A stretch of DNA of 13,384 nt from an uncultured Clostridia bacterium (GTDB lineage: Bacteria; Bacillota; Clostridia; Oscillospirales; Ruminococcaceae), in the NCBI GenBank assembly GCA_947381875.1, contig CANCXY010000070.1, positions 1 to 13,384 of the forward strand, given 5' to 3'. The translations under genes and the position numbers were made by a program. Under the pieces are notes generated by a model. The model ran no database searches. It was not told where the DNA came from and saw nothing but the letters and a program-made list of their open reading frames with translations. The stretch's first letter is position 1. Every line of letters starts with the position of its first letter. This document shows, piece by piece, positions 1 to 5,778 of the stretch.

Positions 1-300
1 GGTATTCTTCGGCGCTGTCCCTTCCGGCTGTGTCACGCGGAGCATATGCAGCACAAACTCCTCCCGTGTTTTCCGGGCGGCGTAGGTTCTGCCGTACCCT
101 GTACCGCAGCGCTCAAAGCCCGCGACCTCCACATACCCTTTTTCCATCAAATGATTCATTGCCACATGGAACGACGCGGGGTTCATCTCCGGTTCTGTCA
201 GGCGCGACAAAATCTGCGGCCTTGCCAGCGGCTCTTTCGCGCCCCAAAGTACTTTCAAAATAGCAAGCTCGTGTTCGGTAAAAAGTTTTTTTGTTTTCAT
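1..300 (-). CDS. BlaI/MecI/CopY-like winged-helix repressor (C-terminus off window)
   Basis: The minus-strand frame is open from the ATG at 300-298 to the window edge, giving 100 codons. The product starts MKTKKLFTEHELAILKVLW and has a winged-helix layout: helix 1 around residues 8-20, a recognition region around residues 27-50 (RPQILSRLTE...SFHVAMNHLMEKGYV), then a basic wing with GRTYAAR. This resembles the DNA-binding half of BlaI/MecI/CopY repressors, which are usually about 120-130 residues, so roughly the last 25 are missing. A GAAGGG sequence lies just upstream of the ATG, closer than ideal. The gene has its own sigma-A-type promoter and a perfect palindrome on the start of transcription, suggesting autorepression. 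It is separated from the van operon by terminators. A BlaR-like sensor protease is often the neighbour of such genes, but the left side is not visible. A PadR-like or other winged-helix repressor is an alternative. Confidence 0.65.
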   Translation of the reverse strand, partial: MKTKKLFTEHELAILKVLWGAKEPLARPQILSRLTEPEMNPASFHVAMNHLMEKGYVEVAGFERCGTGYGRTYAARKTREEFVLHMLRVTQPEGTAPKNT

Positions 301-337
301 AGCCCTTCGCCACCCATCAATATTTGTTATTTTATGC

Positions 338-355
338 AATCTAAAATTTTAGATT
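338..355. promoter_or_regulatory. 18-bp perfect palindrome, probable repressor operator
   Basis: AATCTAAAATTTTAGATT is a perfect 18-bp inverted repeat. It lies immediately downstream of the minus-strand -10 box (367-362), covering the expected transcription start of the BlaI-like gene. Placement on +1 is typical of an autorepression operator. It lacks the TACA/TGTA core of classical BlaI, MecI and CopY sites, so assignment to this repressor is inference. Confidence 0.6.
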
Positions 356-361
356 TTCTAT

Positions 362-390
362 ATAGTACCACACAATCTGTGGTTTGTCAA
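362..390 (-). promoter_or_regulatory. sigma-A-type promoter of the BlaI-like gene
   Basis: On the minus strand TTGACA (390-385), a 17-nt spacer and TACTAT (367-362) match the consensus closely. The start of transcription would fall near 355, inside the palindrome 338-355, about 55 nt before the ATG at 300. Confidence 0.75.
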
Positions 391-399
391 GGGCAAGAC

Positions 400-500
400 C
401 ACGGAAATCAATTTTTGCGATTTTACGCGGCGAAAAACAATAGATCCTGCTGTTTCTCCCCGCCTCCGGCGGGGAGAAACAGGCAAAATTGATTTCCGTG
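400..500. mobile_element. 101-bp MITE-like element with 16-bp terminal inverted repeats and 9-bp target duplication
   Basis: The ends CACGGAAATCAATTTT (400-415) and AAAATTGATTTCCGTG (485-500) are perfect inverted repeats. The element is flanked directly by GGGCAAGAC at 391-399 and again at 501-509, which fits a 9-bp target-site duplication. Inside is a perfect 15-bp-stem hairpin (450-464 with 468-482, loop TCC) of the CCCCGCC/GGCGGGG type seen elsewhere in the window. It has no coding capacity, so it would need a transposase in trans. It sits between the van-operon terminator and the BlaI promoter, whose -35 box ends about 10 bp away. The parent IS family is not identified. Confidence 0.6.
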
Positions 501-520
501 GGGCAAGACGGGGTATATCC

Positions 521-550
521 AAAAAAACCGCTCCCTCAGAACGGAAGCGG
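521..550 (-). terminator. intrinsic terminator of the van operon
   Basis: Reading the minus strand, CCGCTTCC (550-543) pairs with GGAGCGG (534-528), with one bulged T and an 8-nt loop, and is followed directly by seven T (527-521). It lies about 75 nt after the vanT stop codon. Confidence 0.75.
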
Positions 551-574
551 CGATATCCAAAAAATACATTTTCC

Positions 575-598
575 GCGCCCATACGCCAGTATGGGCGC
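575..598 (-). terminator. second hairpin after vanT, possible tandem terminator
   Basis: GCGCCCATAC and GTATGGGCGC form a perfect 10-bp stem with a 4-nt loop. On the minus strand it is followed by GGAAAATG and then TATTTTTT (565-559), so the U tract is displaced. A 12-bp direct repeat, ATATCCAAAAAA (515-526 and 553-564), contains the T tracts of this hairpin and of the terminator at 521-550, as if a terminator cassette had duplicated. Confidence 0.45.
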
Positions 599-613
599 AT
601 ATAAAGTTTCCGT

Positions 614-703
614 CCACCCTTTTCAAAGGGTGGCGGAGTCCAGAGGCAGAGCCTCTGGCCGGTCCAGCGGGACGCTGGCGGATTCCAAAGGCGGAGCCTT
701 TGG
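614..703. repeat. tandem hairpin array overlapping the 3' end of vanT
   Basis: Four perfect hairpins stand in a row: CCACCCTTT/AAAGGGTGG (614-622 with 625-633), CCAGAGGC/GCCTCTGG (640-647 with 651-658), CCAGCG/CGCTGG (664-669 with 673-678) and CCAAAGGC/GCCTTTGG (685-692 with 696-703). The spacers (GGAGT, GGATT) are shared with the array at 9509-9585 in the opposite genomic orientation, so both belong to one modular repeat family. Here the array is translated as the C-terminal tail of VanT, and the vanT stop codon (625-623) overlaps the two-base loop of the first hairpin. Confidence 0.8.
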
Positions 704-2848
704 GGCGTCGTAGATACGCGGCACGCGGGCAGAAATGCGCGTGAGGAGTTCGTTGGGGATGGTGCCCGCGCGGTCGGCGGCTTCGGCGGCGGTGATGCAG
801 GCGGAGGCGTCGGCACCGATCAGGGTGATGATGTCGCCGGGGGACGCGCCCGTTTCGGTCGCGTCCAGGAGGAGCTGATCCATGCACACGCGGCCGACGA
901 TGGGCACGCGCTGTCCGTGCAGGAGCGCGCAGCCGCGCCCCTCTCCGGCGGCGCGCGGCCAGCCGTCCGCGTAACCGATGGCTGCGACAGCCAGCAGCGT
1001 TTCCCGCTGGGCGGTGAAAGCGTGGGCATATCCGGCGGATTCTCCTGGGTGCAGGATGTGGGTACAGACAACGCGCGCACGCAGGGCCAGCGCGGGACGG
1101 AGCGGCGGGGTGAGGCGGGAAGCGGCGGCGTAGGCCCCATAGAGCGCGAGGCCCGGACGCGCATAGGCGCACCGCACGTTCGGCAGGTTCAAAATTCCGC
1201 CGCTGGCCTGGACGTGTACGGGGGGTATGGCGCAGCCGCTGGCGCGCAGGGCGTCAATGAGAGAAGCCATCGCCGCAAGCTGCGCGTTGGTGCAGTTTTG
1301 CGAGGCGGGCGTGAGGTTTTCCGCGTCGCACAGATGCGTGAACAGGCCGCGCACGCACAGTTCCGGGACCTGCATCAGGTGTGCGAAAGCGAGTGTATCA
1401 GAGGCGTCGATGCCCAGACGGTGCATGCCGGTGTCTACCGCTATATGCACGTCCACTGTGCGCCCCTGCGCCGCCGCGCAGAGCGCCTGGGCGTGCGCCT
1501 CGCTCGATATCGTCTGCGAGAGCCGCCAGCGCACCAGTTCCGGCACGCGTGCGGCGTCTGTGTAACCCAATATCAGGATTTCGCCGCCGATGCCGCTCCT
1601 GCGCAGGGCCGCGCCCTCCTCTAAAGTTGCCACCGCGAACGCGCGCACGCCCTCCCGCCAGAGCCGCCCCGCTGCTGCCGCCGCGTCGTGGCCGTAGGCG
1701 TCCGCTTTGACGACGGGCATCAGTTGACAGCCTTTGGGCAGGCAGGCGCGCAGGGCCGCCGCGTTGTATGCCAGCGCGTCGAGGTCGACTTCCGCCCATG
1801 CGCGCGCCGTGCGGATGTCGTAGGGGCGCGGCGTGCGGCGCCTGTGCCATGCGGTCAGCACCGATAAGAGCGCCGAAAGGCACGCGCTGAGGGCGGCGAC
1901 GGTCAGGAAGTGTATCAGTGCGTTTTGAATCAGCAGGGGTTCGGCGCGCAGAAGTTTCGCCGCGCCGCGCACTACTACGATCATCAGTGGGTGCGCCAGG
2001 TAGACGAGCATCGACCAGGTGCGCCAGAACGCGCCGCCGCGCCCCTGCGGCAGAAGCAGCAGCGCAAACAGGAAACAGGAACAGGGAATCAGGGACAGGT
2101 ACATGGCGTCGAAACGCGGCCAGTTCAGGGCGCGCACCGCGAACGCCTCTATCAACAGCAGCGCCAGCGAGGCCATCAATCCAAAACCGCTCGCGCGCCG
2201 CGCCGGGCGCGGACGGGAGGCCAGCAGCGCGCCGACGAACAGGAATACAGGCGCGAAAAACAGGCCCGTGCGCGTGTAGTCCATACGGGCGAACAGCGAT
2301 CCATAAAACGCGCGCAGGGCCGGGGCTTGCAGCGCCAGGCCGTGCCAGCTATCGCCCAATACCCCCACAACGTACAGCACACCGCATATTGCCGCGCCGC
2401 CCCAGACCGGCAGGTGCGAGAGCGCCCATACGATCAGCACACCCAACATCACGGCGGGCAGGTACCACAAATGATAGAACGAGCCGTCCCATATCAGCCA
2501 GCGGAACAGGGAAAAGGGCAGGTCCTTCTGTGGGATATTTCCGCTGTAAATGGCAATGGGCAGATAGGCCAGTGTCGCGCCCGCATACAGTGCGCCCGTC
2601 CTTTTCAGGAACCGGCAGACGGCGGGCGGCAGCTTCGCGGTGCGTCCGCCTGGGCAAAAGGAGGGGCCAAGCACGAAAAAGCCCGTCGCCGTGAAAAAGA
2701 ACGGCACGGCCAGCCGCGCCAGTGTGCGCAGCGTGAAATCCGCCGTTTCCCCAACCCCCTCCAGCGGCGCGGTGTGGATACACACCACCAGCAGCGCCGC
2801 CACAATGCGGAAGCGGTCGACCGCCGGGTATGCGCGCCGCGCCGTCAT
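623..2848 (-). CDS. vanT: VanT-like membrane-bound serine/alanine racemase
   Basis: 741 residues. Residues 1 to about 340 form an acyltransferase-3-type membrane domain with many hydrophobic segments and the N-terminal R-F-R...CIHTAPL motif; in VanT proteins this domain is thought to import L-Ser. From about residue 349 follows a fold-type III alanine racemase domain: the PLP lysine K381 is in MPVVKADAYGH, and GYADGW and GRVCMDQ follow. In TIPNELLTRISARVPRIY, Asn699 stands where alanine racemases have Tyr; this Tyr-to-Asn change is a known mark of VanT serine racemases. The product would be membrane D-Ser for the ligase. The start at 2848 was chosen because it overlaps the vanXY stop as ATGA and matches the family N-terminus; an in-frame ATG at 2905 lies inside vanXY. 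The last ~26 residues (from D714) come from a hairpin repeat and lie beyond the usual racemase end. Confidence 0.9.
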   Translation of the reverse strand: MTARRAYPAVDRFRIVAALLVVCIHTAPLEGVGETADFTLRTLARLAVPFFFTATGFFVLGPSFCPGGRTAKLPPAVCRFLKRTGALYAGATLAYLPIAIYSGNIPQKDLPFSLFRWLIWDGSFYHLWYLPAVMLGVLIVWALSHLPVWGGAAICGVLYVVGVLGDSWHGLALQAPALRAFYGSLFARMDYTRTGLFFAPVFLFVGALLASRPRPARRASGFGLMASLALLLIEAFAVRALNWPRFDAMYLSLIPCSCFLFALLLLPQGRGGAFWRTWSMLVYLAHPLMIVVVRGAAKLLRAEPLLIQNALIHFLTVAALSACLSALLSVLTAWHRRRTPRPYDIRTARAWAEVDLDALAYNAAALRACLPKGCQLMPVVKADAYGHDAAAAAGRLWREGVRAFAVATLEEGAALRRSGIGGEILILGYTDAARVPELVRWRLSQTISSEAHAQALCAAAQGRTVDVHIAVDTGMHRLGIDASDTLAFAHLMQVPELCVRGLFTHLCDAENLTPASQNCTNAQLAAMASLIDALRASGCAIPPVHVQASGGILNLPNVRCAYARPGLALYGAYAAASRLTPPLRPALALRARVVCTHILHPGESAGYAHAFTAQRETLLAVAAIGYADGWPRAAGEGRGCALLHGQRVPIVGRVCMDQLLLDATETGASPGDIITLIGADASACITAAEAADRAGTIPNELLTRISARVPRIYDAPKAPPLESASVPLDRPEALPLDSATL

Positions 2849-3603
2849 GCCGCACCCCAGACGGTCACGACAAGGCCGCCGCAGTTGTCGGCGGAAGCTT
2901 GCCAAGGCGTGCCCTCCGGCACTTCAAAGGAAGTGCCCTCCTCTGTGAGCGGCACGCGGAAGATGGTGTACGCGCGCCCGGCGCTCTCGGTGCGCAGCGG
3001 GCGCGCGGGCGTACAGGCCATAAGCTGTTCCGCATACTCCTCCAGCGTGACGCCCTGCGTGGAGATCAGCGCCGCGTGCGGCACGCCGATATAGCGGAAA
3101 TGCCACGGCTCCGCGCCGATATGTGTGATCTCCCGCGCGCCGTCGGGATAGCGCTCAATGAACCCGCACCGCGCCGCCGCGCGCCGGAACGCGCCGCACA
3201 CACCGGTGTCGGGGAACGCGGGGCGAATAAAGTCGATCTCCCCGCGCGCCTCGCCCACGTCGATGGCAAGCCCTGTCTCATGCTCACTGCACCCCGGCAG
3301 GGCGACATAGGCGGCGGTGAACGCTTCCCCGTGTTCGCGCAGGCAATCGGCGTAGAGCGCTTCCTGTTCGGCATGCGCGCGCCAGCCGCTGACGGGCACG
3401 ATCGCGCCGTGCCCCCGCACGGTGTCCAAAAGCGCGGACAGCATCCGGGCCGCGTCGCGCCGCAGCAGCACCGGGCAGCCTGCCGCGTCCGCCCCGACGG
3501 ATACCAGCGCGCTGCCCTCCGGCCAGGCGGCCAGCGGATGGCGGTCGTTCACAAGCAGCAGCGTTCCCCGGTGCGCTTCGGCAAAGGTGATATGCTGAAT
3601 CAT
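2845..3603 (-). CDS. vanXY: VanXY-like D,D-dipeptidase/carboxypeptidase (M15 peptidase)
   Basis: 252 residues. It carries the M15B zinc-peptidase signature: SEHETGLAID at 106-115 supplies ligands H108 and D115, and EPWHF at 165-169 supplies catalytic E165 and zinc ligand H168. An upstream SGWRAHAEQEALY block at 72-84 is also typical. There is no clear signal peptide, which fits a cytoplasmic VanXY that hydrolyses D-Ala-D-Ala and removes the terminal D-Ala from pentapeptide precursors. After residue 200 there is a C-terminal extension ending SADNCGGLVVTVWGAA, seen in some clostridial relatives from memory. The start overlaps the ligase stop (ATGA, 3603-3600) and the stop overlaps the vanT start, so the three genes are probably translationally coupled. 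A plain VanY-type carboxypeptidase is the main alternative. Confidence 0.88.
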   Translation of the reverse strand: MIQHITFAEAHRGTLLLVNDRHPLAAWPEGSALVSVGADAAGCPVLLRRDAARMLSALLDTVRGHGAIVPVSGWRAHAEQEALYADCLREHGEAFTAAYVALPGCSEHETGLAIDVGEARGEIDFIRPAFPDTGVCGAFRRAAARCGFIERYPDGAREITHIGAEPWHFRYIGVPHAALISTQGVTLEEYAEQLMACTPARPLRTESAGRAYTIFRVPLTEEGTSFEVPEGTPWQASADNCGGLVVTVWGAA

Positions 3604-4730
3604 AGCGCGCCCACCGTCCCTTCGATCAGGCGGGCGACAAGGGCGTCAAAATCCAGCCCTGCGCCGCGCATCATGGCCGGGAACCGGCTGTGCGCCGTAA
3701 AGCCTGGAATCGTGTTCACCTCGTTAAAGATGATCCGCCCTTCCGGCGTATAGAACAGGTCGACACGCGCGAACCCTTCGCACCCCAGCGCGCGGTACAC
3801 GGTTTTCGCCGCCGTGCGGATACGCGCCCGCTCCGCGTCCGGCAAACGCGCGGGCATATGGATACGCGCTGTTTTCAGCGTGTATTTTTCGGTATAATCG
3901 AACAGGCCGCAGGCGGGCGGCAATTCGATCTCGTCCACTTCGCCCGCCGTAAGCGACGCGCCCGTGCCCAGCACCGCGCAGCCGACTTCAAACCCCGCGA
4001 CCGCCTGTTCCAGCAGCACGCGGCTGTCATGTGTGAACGCCAGCGCGGCGGCGTCCGCCAATCCCGCCTCTGTCTCCACGCGCGTGACGCCATACGACGA
4101 CCCCGCCCGCACAGGCTTGACGAACAGCGGGAACCCAATCCGCCGGGCGGCGGCCAAAGCATCATCGCCCCGCTCTATCACGAGACCCGCCGGCACCTCG
4201 ACACCCGCCTCACGCGCCAGACGGTGCGCGGTGTCCTTATCCATACAAACAGCGCTGCCCAGCACACCGCACCCGACACACGGGATGCCGCCCAGTGCCA
4301 ACAGCCCCTGTACCGTGCCGTCCTCCCCGTTCTTCCCATGCAGGACCGGGAACGCCGCGTCCAAATACAGGGTTGTCCCTGGCATGTCTGAGCCGCAGGA
4401 ATATTCCCGTGTGTACCCCCGCCCTACAGGCGGGGGTACACACAAGCCATCCCCGCCGCCCAACAGCAGGCCATGCACAGCGGGATCCGGGGAGAGCGTG
4501 ACTGGCAGGCAGTCGCCCTCCTCCCACGCGCCAGAGGGGATCGCCTCCAGCGCGCCGCGGTACCACAGCCAGCGCCCTTCCCGCGTGATGCCCACCGGCA
4601 CCGCCTCAAACCGTGTATGCGCCATCGCGCACAAAACCGCGTGCGCCGATTGCAGCGAAACCGTATGCTCGCTCGACCGTCCCCCAAACAGCACAGCCAC
4701 TTTCCAGTGAGCAGCGTTTGAACATTCCAT
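3600..4730 (-). CDS. vanG: VanG-type D-Ala-D-Ser ligase with an in-frame repeat insertion
   Basis: 376 residues, ATP-grasp ligase. Visible motifs are VAVLFGGRSSEHTVSLQSA (11-29), FPVLHGKNGEDGT (127-139), VKPVRAGSSYGVT (204-216), the omega-loop FDYTEKYTLKT (277-287), GFARVDLFY (319-327) and FNEVNTIPGFT (335-345). The EKYTLKT loop resembles VanG ligases rather than housekeeping Ddl or D-Lac ligases, and the vanXY and vanT neighbours support D-Ser as second substrate. AAGGAGG (4746-4740) is 9 nt before the ATG, making this start secure. Residues from about 95 to 119, between HGLLLGGGDG and LYLDAAFPVLHGK, have no counterpart in VanG as I recall it (about 349 residues); they are encoded by a palindromic element at 4409-4443 and its flanks. 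The catalytic motifs are intact on both sides, so the enzyme may still work. This is the first gene of the operon; I see no convincing sigma-A promoter before it. Confidence 0.88.
   Translation of the reverse strand: MECSNAAHWKVAVLFGGRSSEHTVSLQSAHAVLCAMAHTRFEAVPVGITREGRWLWYRGALEAIPSGAWEEGDCLPVTLSPDPAVHGLLLGGGDGLCVPPPVGRGYTREYSCGSDMPGTTLYLDAAFPVLHGKNGEDGTVQGLLALGGIPCVGCGVLGSAVCMDKDTAHRLAREAGVEVPAGLVIERGDDALAAARRIGFPLFVKPVRAGSSYGVTRVETEAGLADAAALAFTHDSRVLLEQAVAGFEVGCAVLGTGASLTAGEVDEIELPPACGLFDYTEKYTLKTARIHMPARLPDAERARIRTAAKTVYRALGCEGFARVDLFYTPEGRIIFNEVNTIPGFTAHSRFPAMMRGAGLDFDALVARLIEGTVGAL
4409..4443. repeat. palindromic element inserted in frame in the ligase gene
   Basis: GTGTGTACCCCCGCC (4409-4423) and GGCGGGGGTACACAC (4429-4443) are perfect 15-bp arms around loop CTACA. 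Including the left flank from 4382, it aligns without gaps to the MITE at 10346-10388 with 30 of 43 identical bases counted by eye, the best part being TATTNCCGTGT. It encodes about residues 96-108 of the ligase (core CVPPPVGRGYTRE). The reading frame stays open through it. Confidence 0.75.
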
Positions 4731-4914
4731 CTCACAATGCCTCCTTCCCGGACATGCCGGAATATGAAAGCATTGTATCCCCCAAACCTTTCAACTGCCC
4801 TGCGCCAAATCTGTCAGAAATCTTACGGAAAACTGAAAGTTGCGCGACGTGCCCCAACGGGCGCTCTCTGGTATGGCTTATACCGTATTTTTTCGTGGAA
4901 ATTATTTTATACAA

Positions 4915-4966
4915 GTACCTGTTGACAAACTGTGCCGGGAGGTGTATAGTCATTTCAAACAGGTAC
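4915..4966. promoter_or_regulatory. 9-bp inverted repeat bracketing the MarR promoter
   Basis: GTACCTGTT (4915-4923) and AACAGGTAC (4958-4966) are perfect inverted repeats 34 nt apart. One touches the -35 box and the other covers the expected +1, so a regulator bound to both would cover the whole promoter. The rest of the 4731-5044 gap shows a short imperfect palindrome (GGTATGGCTTATACC, 4870-4884) but no gene. Confidence 0.5.
4922..4950 (+). promoter_or_regulatory. sigma-A-type promoter of the MarR-ABC operon
   Basis: TTGACA (4922-4927), a 17-nt spacer and TATAGT (4945-4950) are near consensus. Transcription would start near 4957, leaving a leader of about 88 nt before the GTG start at 5045. 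Confidence 0.8.
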
Positions 4967-4983
4967 CATTAAGACAGACAAAA

Positions 4984-5008
4984 CCCCCGGCTGGCTGCCG
5001 AGGGTTCC
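4984..5008 (+). other. leader hairpin upstream of the MarR gene
   Basis: AACCCCCGGC pairs with GCCGAGGGTT, with one mismatch and loop TGGCT, in the untranslated leader. No U tract follows on the plus strand, so it is not a terminator in this direction. It may stabilise the leader or expose the strong ribosome binding site at 5031-5037. Confidence 0.4.
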
Positions 5009-5044
5009 AACCAATTTATATTGTAATAGAAAGGAGGTGCTATC

Positions 5045-5686
5045 GTGGACGAACTCACCACCGCAATCCACGAAAAACTTTCCGTGCTGCAAGGGCTGAT
5101 GCGGCGGCAGGAAATGGGAAGCCAAATAAAATTTGGCCCCTTCGCCGATACATCCCGCGGACAAGGGCGCATCCTGGCTATGCTGAAAATTCAGCCGGAG
5201 ATTGCCACAAAAGACCTCGCCTATCTGCTGGGCATTCGGCAGCAATCCCTCAATGAACTGCTGAATAAGCTGGAAAAAGGCGGCTATGTGGCGCGCAGGC
5301 CCTCAGAGGCGGACCGCAGGGTCATGCTGGTCTGCCTGACAGAGAAGGGCCGGCAAGCCCAGCCGCCGGAGGCTGACCCCACGGCATTTCTCGGCTGCCT
5401 CTCCGCAGAGGAGTTGAAACAGTTCGGCGGATATCTGGACCAGCTTATCCAGGCGCTCCGGGCAGATATGGGGGACGAGGAAGCGGAGGATTGGACGGTC
5501 CGGGCAAGGTCCCGCATGGGAGACGAACATTTTTATCAGCTTATGTCCATGCGGGAACGGGCTTTCGGGTCCTTTGGGCGGGGAGGCCGACCGGCAGACA
5601 TACCGGGAGCAGAACGTTTTGACCCCAACTATGATGGTCCCGTGCCGGATCGAGAAGGCTTCCATCCTTGGCGCAACGGAAAGTAA
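5045..5686 (+). CDS. MarR-family transcriptional regulator
   Basis: 213 residues starting at GTG; AAGGAGG (5031-5037) is 7 nt upstream, which fixes this start. The winged helix is at about residues 40-103: ATKDLAYLLGIRQQSLNELL is the helix-turn-helix, followed by LEKGGYVARRPSEADRRVMLVCLTEKG, the wing with the DRR signature of MarR proteins. The C-terminal ~80 residues (from about 135) are longer than in most MarR proteins (about 140-150 in total) and rich in Arg, Gly and Asp (FGRGGRPADIPGAERFDPNYDGP), looking disordered. MarR proteins usually repress the adjacent export genes and release DNA on binding a small phenolic or drug ligand. The four ABC genes downstream are the likely targets, together with its own promoter. 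Confidence 0.88.
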   Translation: MDELTTAIHEKLSVLQGLMRRQEMGSQIKFGPFADTSRGQGRILAMLKIQPEIATKDLAYLLGIRQQSLNELLNKLEKGGYVARRPSEADRRVMLVCLTEKGRQAQPPEADPTAFLGCLSAEELKQFGGYLDQLIQALRADMGDEEAEDWTVRARSRMGDEHFYQLMSMRERAFGSFGRGGRPADIPGAERFDPNYDGPVPDREGFHPWRNGK

Positions 5687-5705
5687 ACATCAAATTACCC
5701 AGGCA

Positions 5706-5762
5706 CCATAGTTTCTATGGAGATAAGTCCTATGCGGTCAGCCGCATAGGACCCTATTTTTT
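5706..5762 (+). terminator. terminator-like hairpin between MarR and ABC genes, possible attenuator
   Basis: GTCCTATGCGG (5727-5737) pairs perfectly with CCGCATAGGAC (5742-5752) around loop TCAG, followed by CCTA and six T (5757-5762). A smaller hairpin, CCATAG/CTATGG (5706-5711 with 5715-5720), precedes it; CATAG (5707-5711) could instead pair with CTATG (5730-5734) in the terminator stem. The U tract ends only 3 nt before the AGGAG of the next gene. No promoter is visible between it and the ABC genes, so some read-through or regulated antitermination is expected. Confidence 0.7.
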
Positions 5763-5778
5763 ATCAGGAGATGATCCT

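Noticed and set aside
46..492. 148-codon plus-strand frame at the left edge
   Set aside because: It runs antisense to the BlaI-like gene, through its promoter and into the 101-bp repeat, without any recognisable domain.
614..703. CRISPR-like array
   Set aside because: The units are adjacent hairpins of variable sequence, with no constant direct repeat, no regular spacers and no cas genes.
917..1624. 235-codon plus-strand open frame opposite the VanT racemase domain
   Set aside because: Low-complexity product with no motif, antisense to the conserved PLP racemase domain.
2849..2905. Upstream start for vanT at 2905
   Set aside because: It adds an Arg-rich stretch read from inside vanXY. The ATGA overlap at 2848 and the family N-terminus favour the shorter form.
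1910..3094. 394-codon plus-strand open frame opposite vanT and vanXY
   Set aside because: It is rich in Arg, Gln and Ala without any domain, and lies antisense to two genes with clear motifs. It is a shadow of high-GC coding sequence.
4747..4830. Van operon promoter using TACAAT near 4770-4780 on the minus strand
   Set aside because: The best -35-like TTGAAA is only 11 nt away and nothing fits at 17-18 nt, so I do not call a promoter.
4984..5008. Minus-strand terminator before the van operon
   Set aside because: TTTTG follows it on the minus strand, but no minus-strand gene lies upstream to be terminated. It sits in the MarR leader.
5668..5778. Upstream start for the first ABC ATPase
   Set aside because: It overlaps the MarR gene and would translate through a terminator hairpin. 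AGGAG at 5766-5770 points to 5779.
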